NCBI RefSeq assembly: GCF_008642275.1
Contig: NZ_CP029189.1
Location: 7,298,001 to 7,362,000, forward strand
Reading direction: 5' to 3'
Length of the DNA: 64,000 nucleotides
From: Streptomyces venezuelae
GTDB lineage: Bacteria > Actinomycetota > Actinomycetes > Streptomycetales > Streptomycetaceae
The notes under the pieces are model-generated. The model ran no database searches. It was given only the letters and a program-made list of their open reading frames with translations, and was not told the origin of the DNA. Shown one piece after another: positions 45,257 to 53,726 of the stretch. Positions within the stretch are counted from its first letter, which is position 1, and each line of letters begins with the position of its first letter. The position numbers and the translations under genes are program-made.

Positions 45257-46465
45257 ATGAGCCAGGAGACCCTGACTCTGCATGACCTGCTGCCCGCACA
45301 GGCGCTGGCGGAATCGATCGACGCCGGGTACGTGACGCGCAAGTCGCACCCCGAACTGCCGCTGTCCATCTACACCTACACACGGACCGCCCAGTACGAA
45401 CGCGTCTGGAACGACGTCACCACACGCTGCCGCGGCCTCGTCGCCGACGACGAGACGGGCGCGATCGTCGCCCTGCCCCTGCCGAAGTTCTTCAACGTCG
45501 GCGAGCACGAGTCGGGTCAGCCGTACGCCCCCGCCCTCCCGGACGAGGCCTTCGAGGTCTACGACAAGGTCGACGGCAGCCTCGCCGTAGTCTTCCACTA
45601 CGCGGGCCGCTGGCGGGTCGCCTCCAAGGGGTCCTTCATCAGCGCCCAGGCGACCTGGGCGCAGCGCCGGCTCGACGGCCGGGACACCGCGGCCCTGCGC
45701 CCCGGCACCACCTACCTCGCCGAGATCCTGTACCCGCAGAACCGTATCGTCGTCGACTACGGCGACCGCCGGGACCTCGTCCTGCTCGCCGCCTTCGGTC
45801 TGGACGGGACCGAGGTCCCGCTCGCCGAGGCCGCGTCCCACTGGGCGGGAATCGGCTCCGTCGTCACGGTCTGGCCCGCCATGCCCATCGACGAGCTGAT
45901 CGCGCTCACCGAGTCCAACGTCCTGCCCGGCGGCGCCCCGGCGACCGGTACCCAGGCGGAGGGCTTCGTGCTGCGCTTCGCCTCCGGCGTGCGGGCCAAG
46001 GCCAAGCTGTCCGAGTACGTACGGCTCCACCGGCTGCTCACCAAGGCCACCGAGCGCGACATCTGGCGCGCCCATGGCATCCAGCGGTTCGCCGGCCTGC
46101 CCCTCAAGCAGCTGGCCCAGGGCCTCGGTACCACCGTCGCCGAGATCGAGGCCTCGGGCGGCAAGCCCCTCGACGCGCTGCTGGACCAGGTACCCGACGA
46201 GTTCGACACGTGGGTGCGTGAGGTGATCGAGCGGATCGAGAGCGAGTTCGCGCGGCGCGAGCGCGCCATCGACGAGGCGTACGAGGGCCTCGCGCACCTG
46301 GCAGCCGACCGGGGGGCCTTCGCCCGGGCCGTGAAGGCACTGCCCGACCGGGAGATCCGCGCCGCGATGTTCCTGCGCCTGGACGGCCGGTCCACGGAAC
46401 TGGCCGTCTGGCGCAACGTGCGGCCGGAGACGTCCGACCCCTTCACGAACGACGAGGAGAACTGA
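45257..46465 (+). CDS. T4 Rnl1-like RNA ligase
   Basis: A 402-aa nucleotidyltransferase of the ATP-dependent RNA ligase family. Motif I is KVDGS with lysine K104 as the AMP acceptor; upstream are RGLVADDETGAIVALPLPKFFNVGE (the Rnl1-type RG and FFN signature), motif IIIa-like LAEILYPQNRIVV, motif IV EGFVLRF, and motif V VRAKAKLSEYVRL. The C-terminal ~150 residues are helical. It joins 5'-phosphate and 3'-OH RNA ends. It is first in an operon with a Pnkp-like enzyme 3 nt downstream, the classic T4 tRNA-repair combination. Confidence 0.88.
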   Translation: MSQETLTLHDLLPAQALAESIDAGYVTRKSHPELPLSIYTYTRTAQYERVWNDVTTRCRGLVADDETGAIVALPLPKFFNVGEHESGQPYAPALPDEAFEVYDKVDGSLAVVFHYAGRWRVASKGSFISAQATWAQRRLDGRDTAALRPGTTYLAEILYPQNRIVVDYGDRRDLVLLAAFGLDGTEVPLAEAASHWAGIGSVVTVWPAMPIDELIALTESNVLPGGAPATGTQAEGFVLRFASGVRAKAKLSEYVRLHRLLTKATERDIWRAHGIQRFAGLPLKQLAQGLGTTVAEIEASGGKPLDALLDQVPDEFDTWVREVIERIESEFARRERAIDEAYEGLAHLAADRGAFARAVKALPDREIRAAMFLRLDGRSTELAVWRNVRPETSDPFTNDEEN

Positions 46466-46468
46466 CCC

Positions 46469-47467
46469 GTGTCCGAAGAGACACCCGCCCTCACGGACGC
46501 GAACGACGCCGTGGCCGCCGCCGAGGGGGCCCCGCTCCCCGTCGTGCACGTCATGACGGGCCTGCCGGCCTCCGGCAAGACGACGGCCGCGCGCGCCCTG
46601 CAGGCCGAGGCCGGTGGCCGCATGCGCCGCGTCAACCTCGACGACCTGCGGCTCATGCTCGACCTCCCGGACCCGGCGCGGGGCCGTAGCTTCCGGCACG
46701 AGCAGACCGTGCTGACCATCCAGGACGCGGCGGTCCGCGCGGCGGTCGACGGCGGCTTCGACGTGGTCGTCGACAACACCCACCTGACCAAGAACATCCC
46801 CAAGCGGCTCAAGGCGGCGGTGGGCGGTCTCGCGACCTTCGTCGTGCACGACTTCACCGGCGTCCCGCTGGAGGAGTGCCTGCGCCGGGACGCCGCGCGC
46901 GAGCGCCAGGTCGGCGAGGAGGTCATCCGCATCCTGGCCGAGAAGCACGAGAAGGCCCGGCGGGGAGGCTGGCGGCTGACGTCGGAGTGGATGAACGGCG
47001 GGGCGAGCGGGGTGGCCGCGCCGCCCGTGACGGAGTACGTCGCCGACCCGGCGCTGCCTGCCGCGGTGATGTGCGACATCGACGGCACGCTGGCGCTGAC
47101 CGGCGACCGGGGCCCGTACGACTTCTCGCGCTGTGAGCTCGACCTGCTCAACGAGCCGGTACGGCACGCGCTGGACGCCTTCCGCCGCGCCGACGGCGAC
47201 GTGATCGTGCTGCTGTCGGGGCGCGGCGAGGAGCACCGTCCGCAGACGGAGTCCTGGCTGCGGCGCCACGAGGTGCCGTACGACGAGCTGTGGATGCGCG
47301 CGGCGGGGGACACCCGCCGCGACGACGTGGTCAAGGCGGAGCTGTTCGACACGCACGTGCGCCACCGGTACGCGGTGCGGGTCTCGCTCGACGACCGGGA
47401 CCGGGTGGTCGCGATCTGGCGCCGGATGGGCCTGCCCACCTGGCAGGTCAACTACGGCGACTTCTGA
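46469..47467 (+). CDS. Pnkp-like polynucleotide kinase-phosphatase
   Basis: A 332-aa bifunctional protein. N-terminal P-loop kinase: GLPASGKTT at 31-39, VNLDDLR, and VDNTHLTK near 101-108. C-terminal HAD phosphatase: CDIDGTLAL with D203 and D205 as nucleophile and acid, IVLLSGRGEE, and a Lys/Asp-containing end (RDDVVKAELFD). This is the arrangement of T4 Pnkp, which phosphorylates 5'-OH ends and removes 2',3'-cyclic or 3' phosphates so a ligase can reseal cleaved tRNA. GTG start 3 nt after the ligase stop. Confidence 0.9.
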   Translation: MSEETPALTDANDAVAAAEGAPLPVVHVMTGLPASGKTTAARALQAEAGGRMRRVNLDDLRLMLDLPDPARGRSFRHEQTVLTIQDAAVRAAVDGGFDVVVDNTHLTKNIPKRLKAAVGGLATFVVHDFTGVPLEECLRRDAARERQVGEEVIRILAEKHEKARRGGWRLTSEWMNGGASGVAAPPVTEYVADPALPAAVMCDIDGTLALTGDRGPYDFSRCELDLLNEPVRHALDAFRRADGDVIVLLSGRGEEHRPQTESWLRRHEVPYDELWMRAAGDTRRDDVVKAELFDTHVRHRYAVRVSLDDRDRVVAIWRRMGLPTWQVNYGDF

Positions 47468-47480
47468 GGGCCGGGCCGCC

Positions 47481-47840
47481 GTGGACGCCGCGCGGAAGGT
47501 GCTGATCGTGGACGGCGCGAACGTCGTCGGCTCCGTGCCGGACGGCTGGTGGCGGGACCGGCGGGGCGCGGCCGTCCGGCTGCGTGACCTGCTGGCCGGC
47601 CGGGCCGGGGACGAGGAGATCGTCCTCGTCGTCGAAGGCGCCGCCCGGGGCGTCGAGTCCGTTCCCGGCGTACGGGTGGACCCGGCGCCCGGAAGCGGTG
47701 ACGACCGGATCGTGGAGCTGGCCGCCGCGTACGCGGAACGCGGCTGTGTCGTGGTCACGGCCGACCGGGAACTGCGTGAACGGGTCCGGGCGTACGGCGT
47801 GGAATGCGTGGGGCCGCGTGCCGTACGCCCGGTGGACTGA
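47481..47840 (+). CDS. NYN-domain (YacP-like) putative ribonuclease
   Basis: A 119-aa PIN-like fold protein: KVLIVDGANVVGSVPDGWWRDRRGAA at the N-terminus (first Asp and Asn), EIVLVVEGAARG in the middle, and GSGDDRIVELAAAYAERGCVVVTADRELRERVRAYG (Asp pair and ADREL) at the end. NYN proteins are metal-dependent RNases. It starts 13 nt after the kinase-phosphatase stop, so three RNA-active genes form one operon. It may trim or cut the RNA that the other two repair. Confidence 0.85.
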   Translation: MDAARKVLIVDGANVVGSVPDGWWRDRRGAAVRLRDLLAGRAGDEEIVLVVEGAARGVESVPGVRVDPAPGSGDDRIVELAAAYAERGCVVVTADRELRERVRAYGVECVGPRAVRPVD

Positions 47841-47855
47841 CTGCCGACCTGCCGA

Positions 47856-47879
47856 CCTGCCGGCCTGACGGCCGGCGGG
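47856..47879. terminator. Hairpin terminator (10-bp stem, one G-U)
   Basis: CCTGCCGGCC with GGCCGGCGGG over a TGAC loop, between the RNA-repair operon and the convergent SH3 gene. Confidence 0.6.
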
Positions 47880-47886
47880 GACGGGG

Positions 47887-48333
47887 TCAGCGGCAGTACT
47901 TCACCTCGGAGAGGTTCTTGACGTAGCGGGCGGAGACCCAGCGCTCCTTGTCGTAGGCGCGCTTGGGCGCCCCGGCCTCGTGCTCCCAGTTCGCGTTCCG
48001 GTCGGCCAGGCGGTACCAGATGCGGTTGCCGTCGACGTTGTCACCGTACTTCTTGCAGTCGATCTCGACCTTGCTGTTCGGGTAGACGTGGCCGAGGGAC
48101 TGCGAGCGGGTGCTCGGCTTGCTGCGGACCGTCAGCGGGCCCTTCGACACGACCTTGCCGGTCACGTGCCGCTCGGGGTACACACCGGGCTCCGCGGACC
48201 CTCCGCCGACGACGATCTCCCGCGGCGGCAGGTTCTCCGAACCGTCGTCGGCGACGGCGGCGCCCGCTCCGACCAGACCGAGAACCAGGCTTCCGGTGGC
48301 GAGAGCGAGGGTGGTTCTGGTGGGCTTCAGCAT
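47887..48333 (-). CDS. Secreted bacterial SH3-type protein
   Basis: A 148-aa protein with a signal peptide (TLALATGSLVLGLVGAGAAVADD) and an SH3b-like fold (GPLTVRSKPSTRSQSLGHVYPNSKVEIDCKKYGDNVDGNRIWYRLADR ... RWVSARYVKNL), with two cysteines that may form a disulfide (C at IDCKKYG and the terminal YCR). SH3b domains bind cell-wall peptides. No catalytic domain is attached. A single-gene unit. Confidence 0.82.
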   Translation of the reverse strand: MLKPTRTTLALATGSLVLGLVGAGAAVADDGSENLPPREIVVGGGSAEPGVYPERHVTGKVVSKGPLTVRSKPSTRSQSLGHVYPNSKVEIDCKKYGDNVDGNRIWYRLADRNANWEHEAGAPKRAYDKERWVSARYVKNLSEVKYCR

Positions 48334-48490
48334 GAGCCGGCTCCTCTACGAAGACATCCACCCGGCCGCGACGCGCGGCACGGGGCGGCAACCAGGCGGT
48401 TGCCAGGGACGACTATGACGAGGGCGGGGCGCGTAACCCCGGTGGCTCACCGTCCTTTAACCCGATATGACCAATTTGCACCCTGGGGGT

Positions 48491-48528
48491 GCGTGGCCGT
48501 GCCCGCCCCCGAACGGGCACGGCCACGC
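48491..48528. repeat. 15-bp perfect hairpin in a divergent intergenic region
   Basis: GCGTGGCCGTGCCCG with CGGGCACGGCCACGC over an 8-nt loop. It lies between divergent genes (SH3 and YbjQ), so it is not an obvious terminator for either; it may end an unannotated short transcript. Confidence 0.6.
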
Positions 48529-48687
48529 AACGGGGCCCCGGGGGGACTGGGCCGGTGCCGGCCGCCTGGCCGGCGAAGGCAAATCTACGGTCCGGCCACC
48601 CGGACCGCGCCCATCCAGGGGATGAGACCGGTCTACCGCCGAGGGAGGCCGTGCCGTACAACCTGAGTGGTACACAAGGAGGTTGAG

Positions 48688-48753
48688 GTGTACCTACGCA
48701 CCCGTCCAGTGGTGGTAGCGCGCCGCGGCGGGCTCGCGGCCCGCATGCCCTGA
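48688..48753 (+). CDS. Candidate 21-aa leader peptide
   Basis: GTG-initiated frame MYLRTRPVVVARRGGLAARMP with a near-perfect AAGGAGGT Shine-Dalgarno 5-6 nt upstream, the strongest in this 470-bp interval. It ends 50 nt before the YbjQ gene. Arg-rich short leaders of this style precede some Streptomyces operons, but I cannot assign a regulatory function. Confidence 0.4.
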   Translation: MYLRTRPVVVARRGGLAARMP

Positions 48754-48803
48754 TCGAGCGCCCCGGGGTGCGGGTGGCGCAGGCCCGCGCGAGAGTGGGT
48801 GCC

Positions 48804-49178
48804 ATGGGAATCGATGACTACGGCGGCGGCGCCGGCGCACATGAGAGCGGCGTCCTCGTCGTGACGACCAACGACGTTCCCGGCTACCGGGTCGAGCGCG
48901 TCATCGGCGAGGTCTTCGGCCTCACCGTCCGCTCCCGCCACCTGGGCAGCCAGATCGGCGCGGGCCTGAAGTCGATGATCGGCGGCGAGCTGAAGGGCCT
49001 CACCAAGACCCTGGTGGAGACCCGTAACCAGGCCATGGACCGGCTCATCGAACAGGCGAAGGCGCGCGGCGGGAACGCCGTGCTGATGATGCGCTTCGAC
49101 GTCACCGACGCACAGGACGTCGGGACCGAGGTGTGCGCGTACGGAACGGCCGTCGTCCTCGTCCCCGCCTCCGCCTGA
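48804..49178 (+). CDS. YbjQ family protein
   Basis: A 124-aa protein of the UPF0145/YbjQ family: VLVVTTNDVPGYRVERVIGEVFGLTVRSRHLGSQIGAGLKSMIGGELKGLTKTLVETRNQAMDRLIEQAKARGGNAVLMMRFD. Members form pentameric rings; function unknown, with suggested links to heavy metals or signalling. The ATG at 48804 (MGIDDYGG) gives the usual family length. Confidence 0.88.
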   Translation: MGIDDYGGGAGAHESGVLVVTTNDVPGYRVERVIGEVFGLTVRSRHLGSQIGAGLKSMIGGELKGLTKTLVETRNQAMDRLIEQAKARGGNAVLMMRFDVTDAQDVGTEVCAYGTAVVLVPASA

Positions 49179-49240
49179 TCCTCCCGGCCTCCGCCCGACC
49201 CGCCCGACGGCCGCCCGGCCCCTGCTGAGATGCTCGCCCG

Positions 49241-49741
49241 GTGAACGATCGATGCGAGATTGTCGTGGTGCGCCGGCCCGGTCGGGACCTCTCCGTCCAG
49301 GACGGCCTGGCCGGGCTGCTGGCCGCCTACCATCTGCGGACGGAGGCCGAGAAGGGTACGCCCGTCGCCGGTGCGGACGCCCTGCCCGACCGCTACCGGG
49401 CGGAGATCGCGGATCCGCGGGCCGCGTTCGCCGACGACCTCGTGCTGCTGGCGCTGAGCGGGGACACCACGGTCGGATGCCTGGTGGTGACCGACTCGGC
49501 CCCGGGGCGGCACGAGGTGAAGAGGCTCTGGACGGCCCCGGAGTTCCGCGGACAGGGCATCGCGTCCCGACTGGTCGGCGCCGCGCTCGCGCATGCCGGG
49601 GAGAGCGGCGCCGAGGCGGTGCGGCTGTCGGTGTGGGACTGGCGGACGGGCGCGATCGCGCTGTACGAACGCCTCGGATTCACCGTCACCGCGTCGTGGG
49701 ACGAGCGGGACGGCCTGGTCTGCATGGAACGGTCCGTGTGA
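49241..49741 (+). CDS. GNAT family N-acetyltransferase
   Basis: A 166-aa acetyltransferase. The acetyl-CoA signature is in KRLWTAPEFRGQGIASRLVGAALAHA (R/Q-x-x-G-x-G/A) and the C-terminal GAIALYERLGFTVTASW is the usual GNAT motif B. The GTG at 49241 begins VNDRCEIVVV. Substrate unknown. Confidence 0.85.
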   Translation: MNDRCEIVVVRRPGRDLSVQDGLAGLLAAYHLRTEAEKGTPVAGADALPDRYRAEIADPRAAFADDLVLLALSGDTTVGCLVVTDSAPGRHEVKRLWTAPEFRGQGIASRLVGAALAHAGESGAEAVRLSVWDWRTGAIALYERLGFTVTASWDERDGLVCMERSV

Positions 49742-49751
49742 ACGGGCGAGC

Positions 49752-49787
49752 GGTCGTCGTGGCCATGCGGCGATGGCCACGACGACC
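49752..49787. terminator. Bidirectional hairpin (15-bp stem)
   Basis: GGTCGTCGTGGCCAT pairs perfectly with ATGGCCACGACGACC over a 6-nt loop, between the convergent GNAT and kinase genes. Confidence 0.85.
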
Positions 49788-49825
49788 CTCGCGGCGCCGG
49801 GCGGGGCATCACCCGCGGGCGGCGA

Positions 49826-51703
49826 CTACCGCTTCCAGAGCGTCACTTCGGTCATGTACGTCGGGGTCGTGTAGTTCTTCTCGGTCGAGGGTTCGAGGCT
49901 GACGATCTTCACCATGGCCAGGTTGCCCTTGCTCGTGACGGTGCACAGCAGGTCGCCCTGGACGATGGTGCTGTCGGCGCCCGTGAGGTCGGCTTCCCGC
50001 AGCTTGTTCGGGATGGGATCGGTGGCGGCCCCGGTCTCGCACTGTTCGGGGGTGGCGCCCTTGCTCTTGCCGAACGAGGTCGCGGTCCGGATCCCGTCGT
50101 AGGCCATCGTCAGCTCCTGGTCCGACGAACTGATGTCGCCGAACGGTGCCACCTTGGGGAAGTCGAGGTCGACGTCGTTGTACTTGCCGAACTCCCTGGG
50201 CGCCAGGAACTTCACGGGCTTGTCCTTGAACACCGCGGTGTAGGTGCGCGCGCCGGATGCGCCGGATGCGCCGGATGCGCCGGAGGACGAGGCCGAAGCC
50301 GAGGCCGAGGGGGTCGGGCCGCCGGCCTGCGCCGCCGGCGACGCGTCCTTCGGGGACTCCGCCGGCTTCTCCTTGCTGTCGCCCGCGGTCCGCTTCGCGC
50401 CGTTGCCCTCCTCGCGCGTGAGGTACCAGGTGCCGCCAGCGGCGACGGCGAGGACCAAGGCGCCCGCGCCGACGGCCAGCGGCACCCGGCTGCGACGCGC
50501 CGCGGGGGCGGGGGCGGCGGTCGGGCCGGTCGGCGCGCCGTAGGCAGGTGCGTAGCCGGGTGCGGGGGTCGGCGCGCCGTACTGCGGCGGGTGCGGGCCG
50601 CCCACCGCGCCGCCCGGGCCCTGGGTCGGCGCGTACGCCGCGGGGACCGGCCCCGGCGCCTGGGCGGGCGCCTGCGTGGGCGGGTACGACGGCGCCTGCG
50701 TGGGTGCGTACGAGGGCGGGGCCGGGGCCTGCGCCGGTGCCGAGAACTGCGTCGGGGACGGCACCGGCACCGGTGCCTGGGCCTGCGACTGCGCCGCCAG
50801 CTCGCGCCGCGCGATCTCCGCGGCCAGCGGCGCGGGCAGCCAGCCGTCGAAGTCCCGCAGCTCCCGGCCCGCCTCCCGGCCGCACCACTCGGCGAGTTCC
50901 GCCGGGGTGGGCCGCTGACCGGCATCGGAGTGCAGGCAGCGCTCCAACAGCCGGCGCAGCTGCTCCGGGTAGCCGCTCAGATCCGGTGCCTGCTGCGGGG
51001 TGTTGGCAATCGCGGCGGCGATGGAGAGACCCGCGCCGTCACCGTAGGGGTGGCGGCCGGTGGCCACGACCGCGGCGATCAGACCCAGCGCGAACACGTC
51101 GGTCGCCGCGGTGACCGTCCGGCCGAGCGCGTGCTCGGGGGACATGTACTGCGGCGTCCCGATGAACCCGCCGCTGCGGGTCAGCTGGGTGGTGTCGGTG
51201 GCCCGCGCGATCCCGAAGTCGATCACCCACGGGCCGTTGGAACCCAGCAGGATGTTGCTGGGCTTGAGGTCGCGGTGCACCACCGAGGCGGCGTGGATGG
51301 AGTGCAGGGCCTGCGCCGTGCACCCGATCAGCTGGAACACCGCGGGCAGCGGCAGCGGGCCGTGCGTGGCGAGCGCGTCGTCGAGCGCCAGGCCCGGCAC
51401 GAACGCGGTGGCCAGCCAAGGCTGTTCGCCACTGGTGTCGTGGTCGAGCACCGGCACGATGTGGTAGCCCTGCACGCGCCGGGCGGCCTGCACCTCGCGT
51501 TCGAAACGGACCCGGAAGTCCTGCTCCTGGGCGAACTCGCGGCGGATGACCTTGAGGGCGACCGGCTGGTTCCCGCGGGTCCGTGAGAAGTAGACGGAAC
51601 CCATACCGCCTTCGCCGATCTTCGCGAGCAGCCGGTACCCGGAGATCTCCTGCGGATCCTCCGGGCCGAGCGGTCTCAGTACGGCGTCGTCGGTGTTGGT
51701 CAT
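49826..51703 (-). CDS. Transmembrane Ser/Thr protein kinase (Hanks type)
   Basis: A 625-aa kinase: Gly loop KIGEGGMGSVY, ATP lysine in VALKVIRREF, catalytic HRDLKPSNILL, DFG in VIDFGIARATD, and GTPQYMSPEHALG. A Pro/Ala/Gln-rich juxtamembrane region spans about 295-410, one TM segment follows (VPLAVGAGALVLAVAAGGTWYL), and an extracytoplasmic domain of ~190 residues with cysteines. No PASTA repeats; the sensor is of unknown type. The ATG at 51703 follows GGGGGAG. A short GAS repeat (9-bp units) lies just before the sensor domain. Confidence 0.92.
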   Translation of the reverse strand: MTNTDDAVLRPLGPEDPQEISGYRLLAKIGEGGMGSVYFSRTRGNQPVALKVIRREFAQEQDFRVRFEREVQAARRVQGYHIVPVLDHDTSGEQPWLATAFVPGLALDDALATHGPLPLPAVFQLIGCTAQALHSIHAASVVHRDLKPSNILLGSNGPWVIDFGIARATDTTQLTRSGGFIGTPQYMSPEHALGRTVTAATDVFALGLIAAVVATGRHPYGDGAGLSIAAAIANTPQQAPDLSGYPEQLRRLLERCLHSDAGQRPTPAELAEWCGREAGRELRDFDGWLPAPLAAEIARRELAAQSQAQAPVPVPSPTQFSAPAQAPAPPSYAPTQAPSYPPTQAPAQAPGPVPAAYAPTQGPGGAVGGPHPPQYGAPTPAPGYAPAYGAPTGPTAAPAPAARRSRVPLAVGAGALVLAVAAGGTWYLTREEGNGAKRTAGDSKEKPAESPKDASPAAQAGGPTPSASASASSSGASGASGASGARTYTAVFKDKPVKFLAPREFGKYNDVDLDFPKVAPFGDISSSDQELTMAYDGIRTATSFGKSKGATPEQCETGAATDPIPNKLREADLTGADSTIVQGDLLCTVTSKGNLAMVKIVSLEPSTEKNYTTPTYMTEVTLWKR

Positions 51704-51806
51704 GGGCTCCCCCTTGAAGATCACTGGCACCAGATCCTAACGGGGGAGCGGACCCCGGACGCACCGCGCCGCTACGGTGGTGCTCCGGAGACGAAGGGGC
51801 GGCCCG

Positions 51807-52436
51807 ATGAGTCAACGCAAGTCGGCGGCGGAGGTGTTCGACGCGCTGGGAGAGCGCTACGAGGAGGTGTTCGGTCGGGTTCCCGGTCAACTGGCCGCCC
51901 TCGACTGGCTCATCGCCCGACTGCCCTCCGGGGCGCGGGTGTTGGACGTGGGCAGCGGTACCGGCCGGCCGACCGCCGAGGCGCTGGTCCGGGCCGGCTG
52001 CGCCGTCACCGGCATCGACGTCTCCGCGGCCATGGTCGAACTGGCCCGCGCCCGTGTCCCGCAGGCCCGCTTCGAGCAGGCCGACGTACGGACCTATACG
52101 CCCGGGCGGGCCGGCTTCGACGCGGTGTGCTCCTTCTTCCCGCTGCTGGTGATGGACCAGCCGGAGGTGGCGGCCGCGCTGGACCGCATGGCGTCCTGGG
52201 TCGCGCCGGGCGGGTACCTCGTGCTGGCCACGGTGCCGGGGGACATCCGGGGCCTGGACATCGAGTGGATGGGCCACGAGGTCACCGTCAGCAGCCTTTC
52301 CACGGAGGACCACCTGGCCCGGCTCGCCGGCCTGGGCCTGGAGGTGCTGCACCACCACACCGCGCCTTTCCAGCCCGCCGACGACCGGGCGGGACCCGAG
52401 GAGCACCTTTTCTGCTACGCGCGCCGGTGCATGTGA
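51807..52436 (+). CDS. Class I SAM-dependent methyltransferase
   Basis: A 209-aa methyltransferase: motif I VLDVGSGTGRPTAEAL, motif II region VTGIDVSAAMVELAR, an acidic FEQADVRTY, and GFDAVCSFFPLLVM. The fold is complete, with no partner domain. The ATG at 51807 (MSQRKSAAEVFDALGERYEEVFG) begins with the usual methyltransferase_25-type helix. Substrate unknown. It is divergent from the kinase gene. Confidence 0.87.
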   Translation: MSQRKSAAEVFDALGERYEEVFGRVPGQLAALDWLIARLPSGARVLDVGSGTGRPTAEALVRAGCAVTGIDVSAAMVELARARVPQARFEQADVRTYTPGRAGFDAVCSFFPLLVMDQPEVAAALDRMASWVAPGGYLVLATVPGDIRGLDIEWMGHEVTVSSLSTEDHLARLAGLGLEVLHHHTAPFQPADDRAGPEEHLFCYARRCM

Positions 52437-52662
52437 CGGGCCCACGCACCGGGCCGGCACGTGGTGCCGCTGCCCGCTGCCCTGCTGCCCGCTGCCCTTG
52501 CCCCGAGCGGGCGGCAGCGGTCCGCCGTGTGCCGTGGACGCGGTCCCCGGTGCGTCCCGTGGCCGCGGAGGGGCGGTCCTGCCGGGCCCGTGGCGCAGCC
52601 GCGCCCCGTGCCGGACGGGCGCGTCCGGCACGCGCCGGAGACCGGCGGTCGTCCCCGGCACG

Positions 52663-53697
52663 TCACCCCGTCGGCTCCTGCGGTCGAGGAGCCGAGGGGA
52701 CGTCCGGCGCGGGCCCTTCCGCCCGGGCGGCCGCCCTCGGGGCACGGTCCGGACGCAGGCCCGCGGCCAGACCCGCGATCACCACCAGCAGGCCCAGCCA
52801 CACCGCCGGGCCCGGGACCCCGCTGCCCGTGAGGACCCCCGCACCGGCCGCGGCCAGCGGCGCGATGCCGGTCAGCAGGCCGGCCCGGCCGGCGCCCACG
52901 GCGGTCACCGTGCGGTACCAGAGCAGGAAGGCCACCGCCGTCACCATGACGGCGAGGTAGCCGGCGGCCGCCCACTGGGCACGCCCCAGCGACCACAGCC
53001 CGGCGGGACGCTCGAAGGCGACCGCGAGCCCCACCAGCATCAGCGCGCCCAGCCAGACCGCGTGCACGGACACCCCCCACGCCCCGTGCCGGCGCAGGAC
53101 CGGCACCGCGAGCAGGGTGAAGGCGGCCTCGCAGCCGAGCGCGAGCGCGGCCCAGGCCACGCCCGCGGCGTCCGTGCGGCCCGTCCCCTCGACCAGTACC
53201 GCCCCGGCCACCACCACCGGAGCCGCGAGCAGCACCCGGCGGCTGGGCCGGCGTCCCTCCAGGAGGGGGCCGAGCAGGCCCAGGAGGATCGGTACGGAGG
53301 CCACCGCGACGGCGATCACGGCCGGTTCGGCGTGTGCGACCCCGCGGACCACGGCCACGTTGAACAGCACCAGCCCGGCCGCCGCGATCCCGGCGAGCCA
53401 CAGCCACTCCCGGCCCCGGGGCCACAGGATCGTCACCCGGGCGGCCCGGGCCAGACCGAACAGCAGCAGCGCGGCGGCCACGTACCGGACGGCCTGGGTG
53501 GCGAACAGCGGGGCGCCGACGAGCGCCCGCGAGACCGTGACGCTGCTGCCGACCAGTGCCATTCCCGCGATCCCCGGAACCAGGGCGCGGAACGGGGCGG
53601 AGGCTGCCGCGGGTGCCGAGACGGGTGCCGAGGCAGGTGCCGAGGCGGACGTGGACGTGGAGGTCGAGGCCGGGGTGGAAGCGGGCTGTGTCTGCAT
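52663..53697 (-). CDS. EamA/DMT-family exporter
   Basis: A 344-aa protein: a Ser/Thr/Ala/Pro-rich N-terminal tail of ~35 residues, then ten TM segments in two EamA repeats (AVRYVAAALLLFGLARAA ... WLWLAGIAAAGLVLFNVAVVRGVAHAEPAVIAVAVASVPILLGLLGPLLEGRRPSRR; GAGRAGLLTGIAPLAAAGAGVLTG). It likely exports metabolites or amino-acid-like compounds. Its start is only 29 bp from the divergent MocR regulator, suggesting direct control and short or absent leaders. Confidence 0.87.
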   Translation of the reverse strand: MQTQPASTPASTSTSTSASAPASAPVSAPAAASAPFRALVPGIAGMALVGSSVTVSRALVGAPLFATQAVRYVAAALLLFGLARAARVTILWPRGREWLWLAGIAAAGLVLFNVAVVRGVAHAEPAVIAVAVASVPILLGLLGPLLEGRRPSRRVLLAAPVVVAGAVLVEGTGRTDAAGVAWAALALGCEAAFTLLAVPVLRRHGAWGVSVHAVWLGALMLVGLAVAFERPAGLWSLGRAQWAAAGYLAVMVTAVAFLLWYRTVTAVGAGRAGLLTGIAPLAAAGAGVLTGSGVPGPAVWLGLLVVIAGLAAGLRPDRAPRAAARAEGPAPDVPSAPRPQEPTG

Positions 53698-53726
53698 GGA
53701 AGCCAGCGTGGCCGCACAATGGCCCC

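Noticed and set aside
50244..50280. Short 9-bp tandem repeat in the Ser/Thr kinase gene, considered as a CRISPR-like or slippage locus
   Set aside because: Units are contiguous without spacers and encode a Gly-Ala-Ser linker; too short and ordinary in such linkers to list as a finding.
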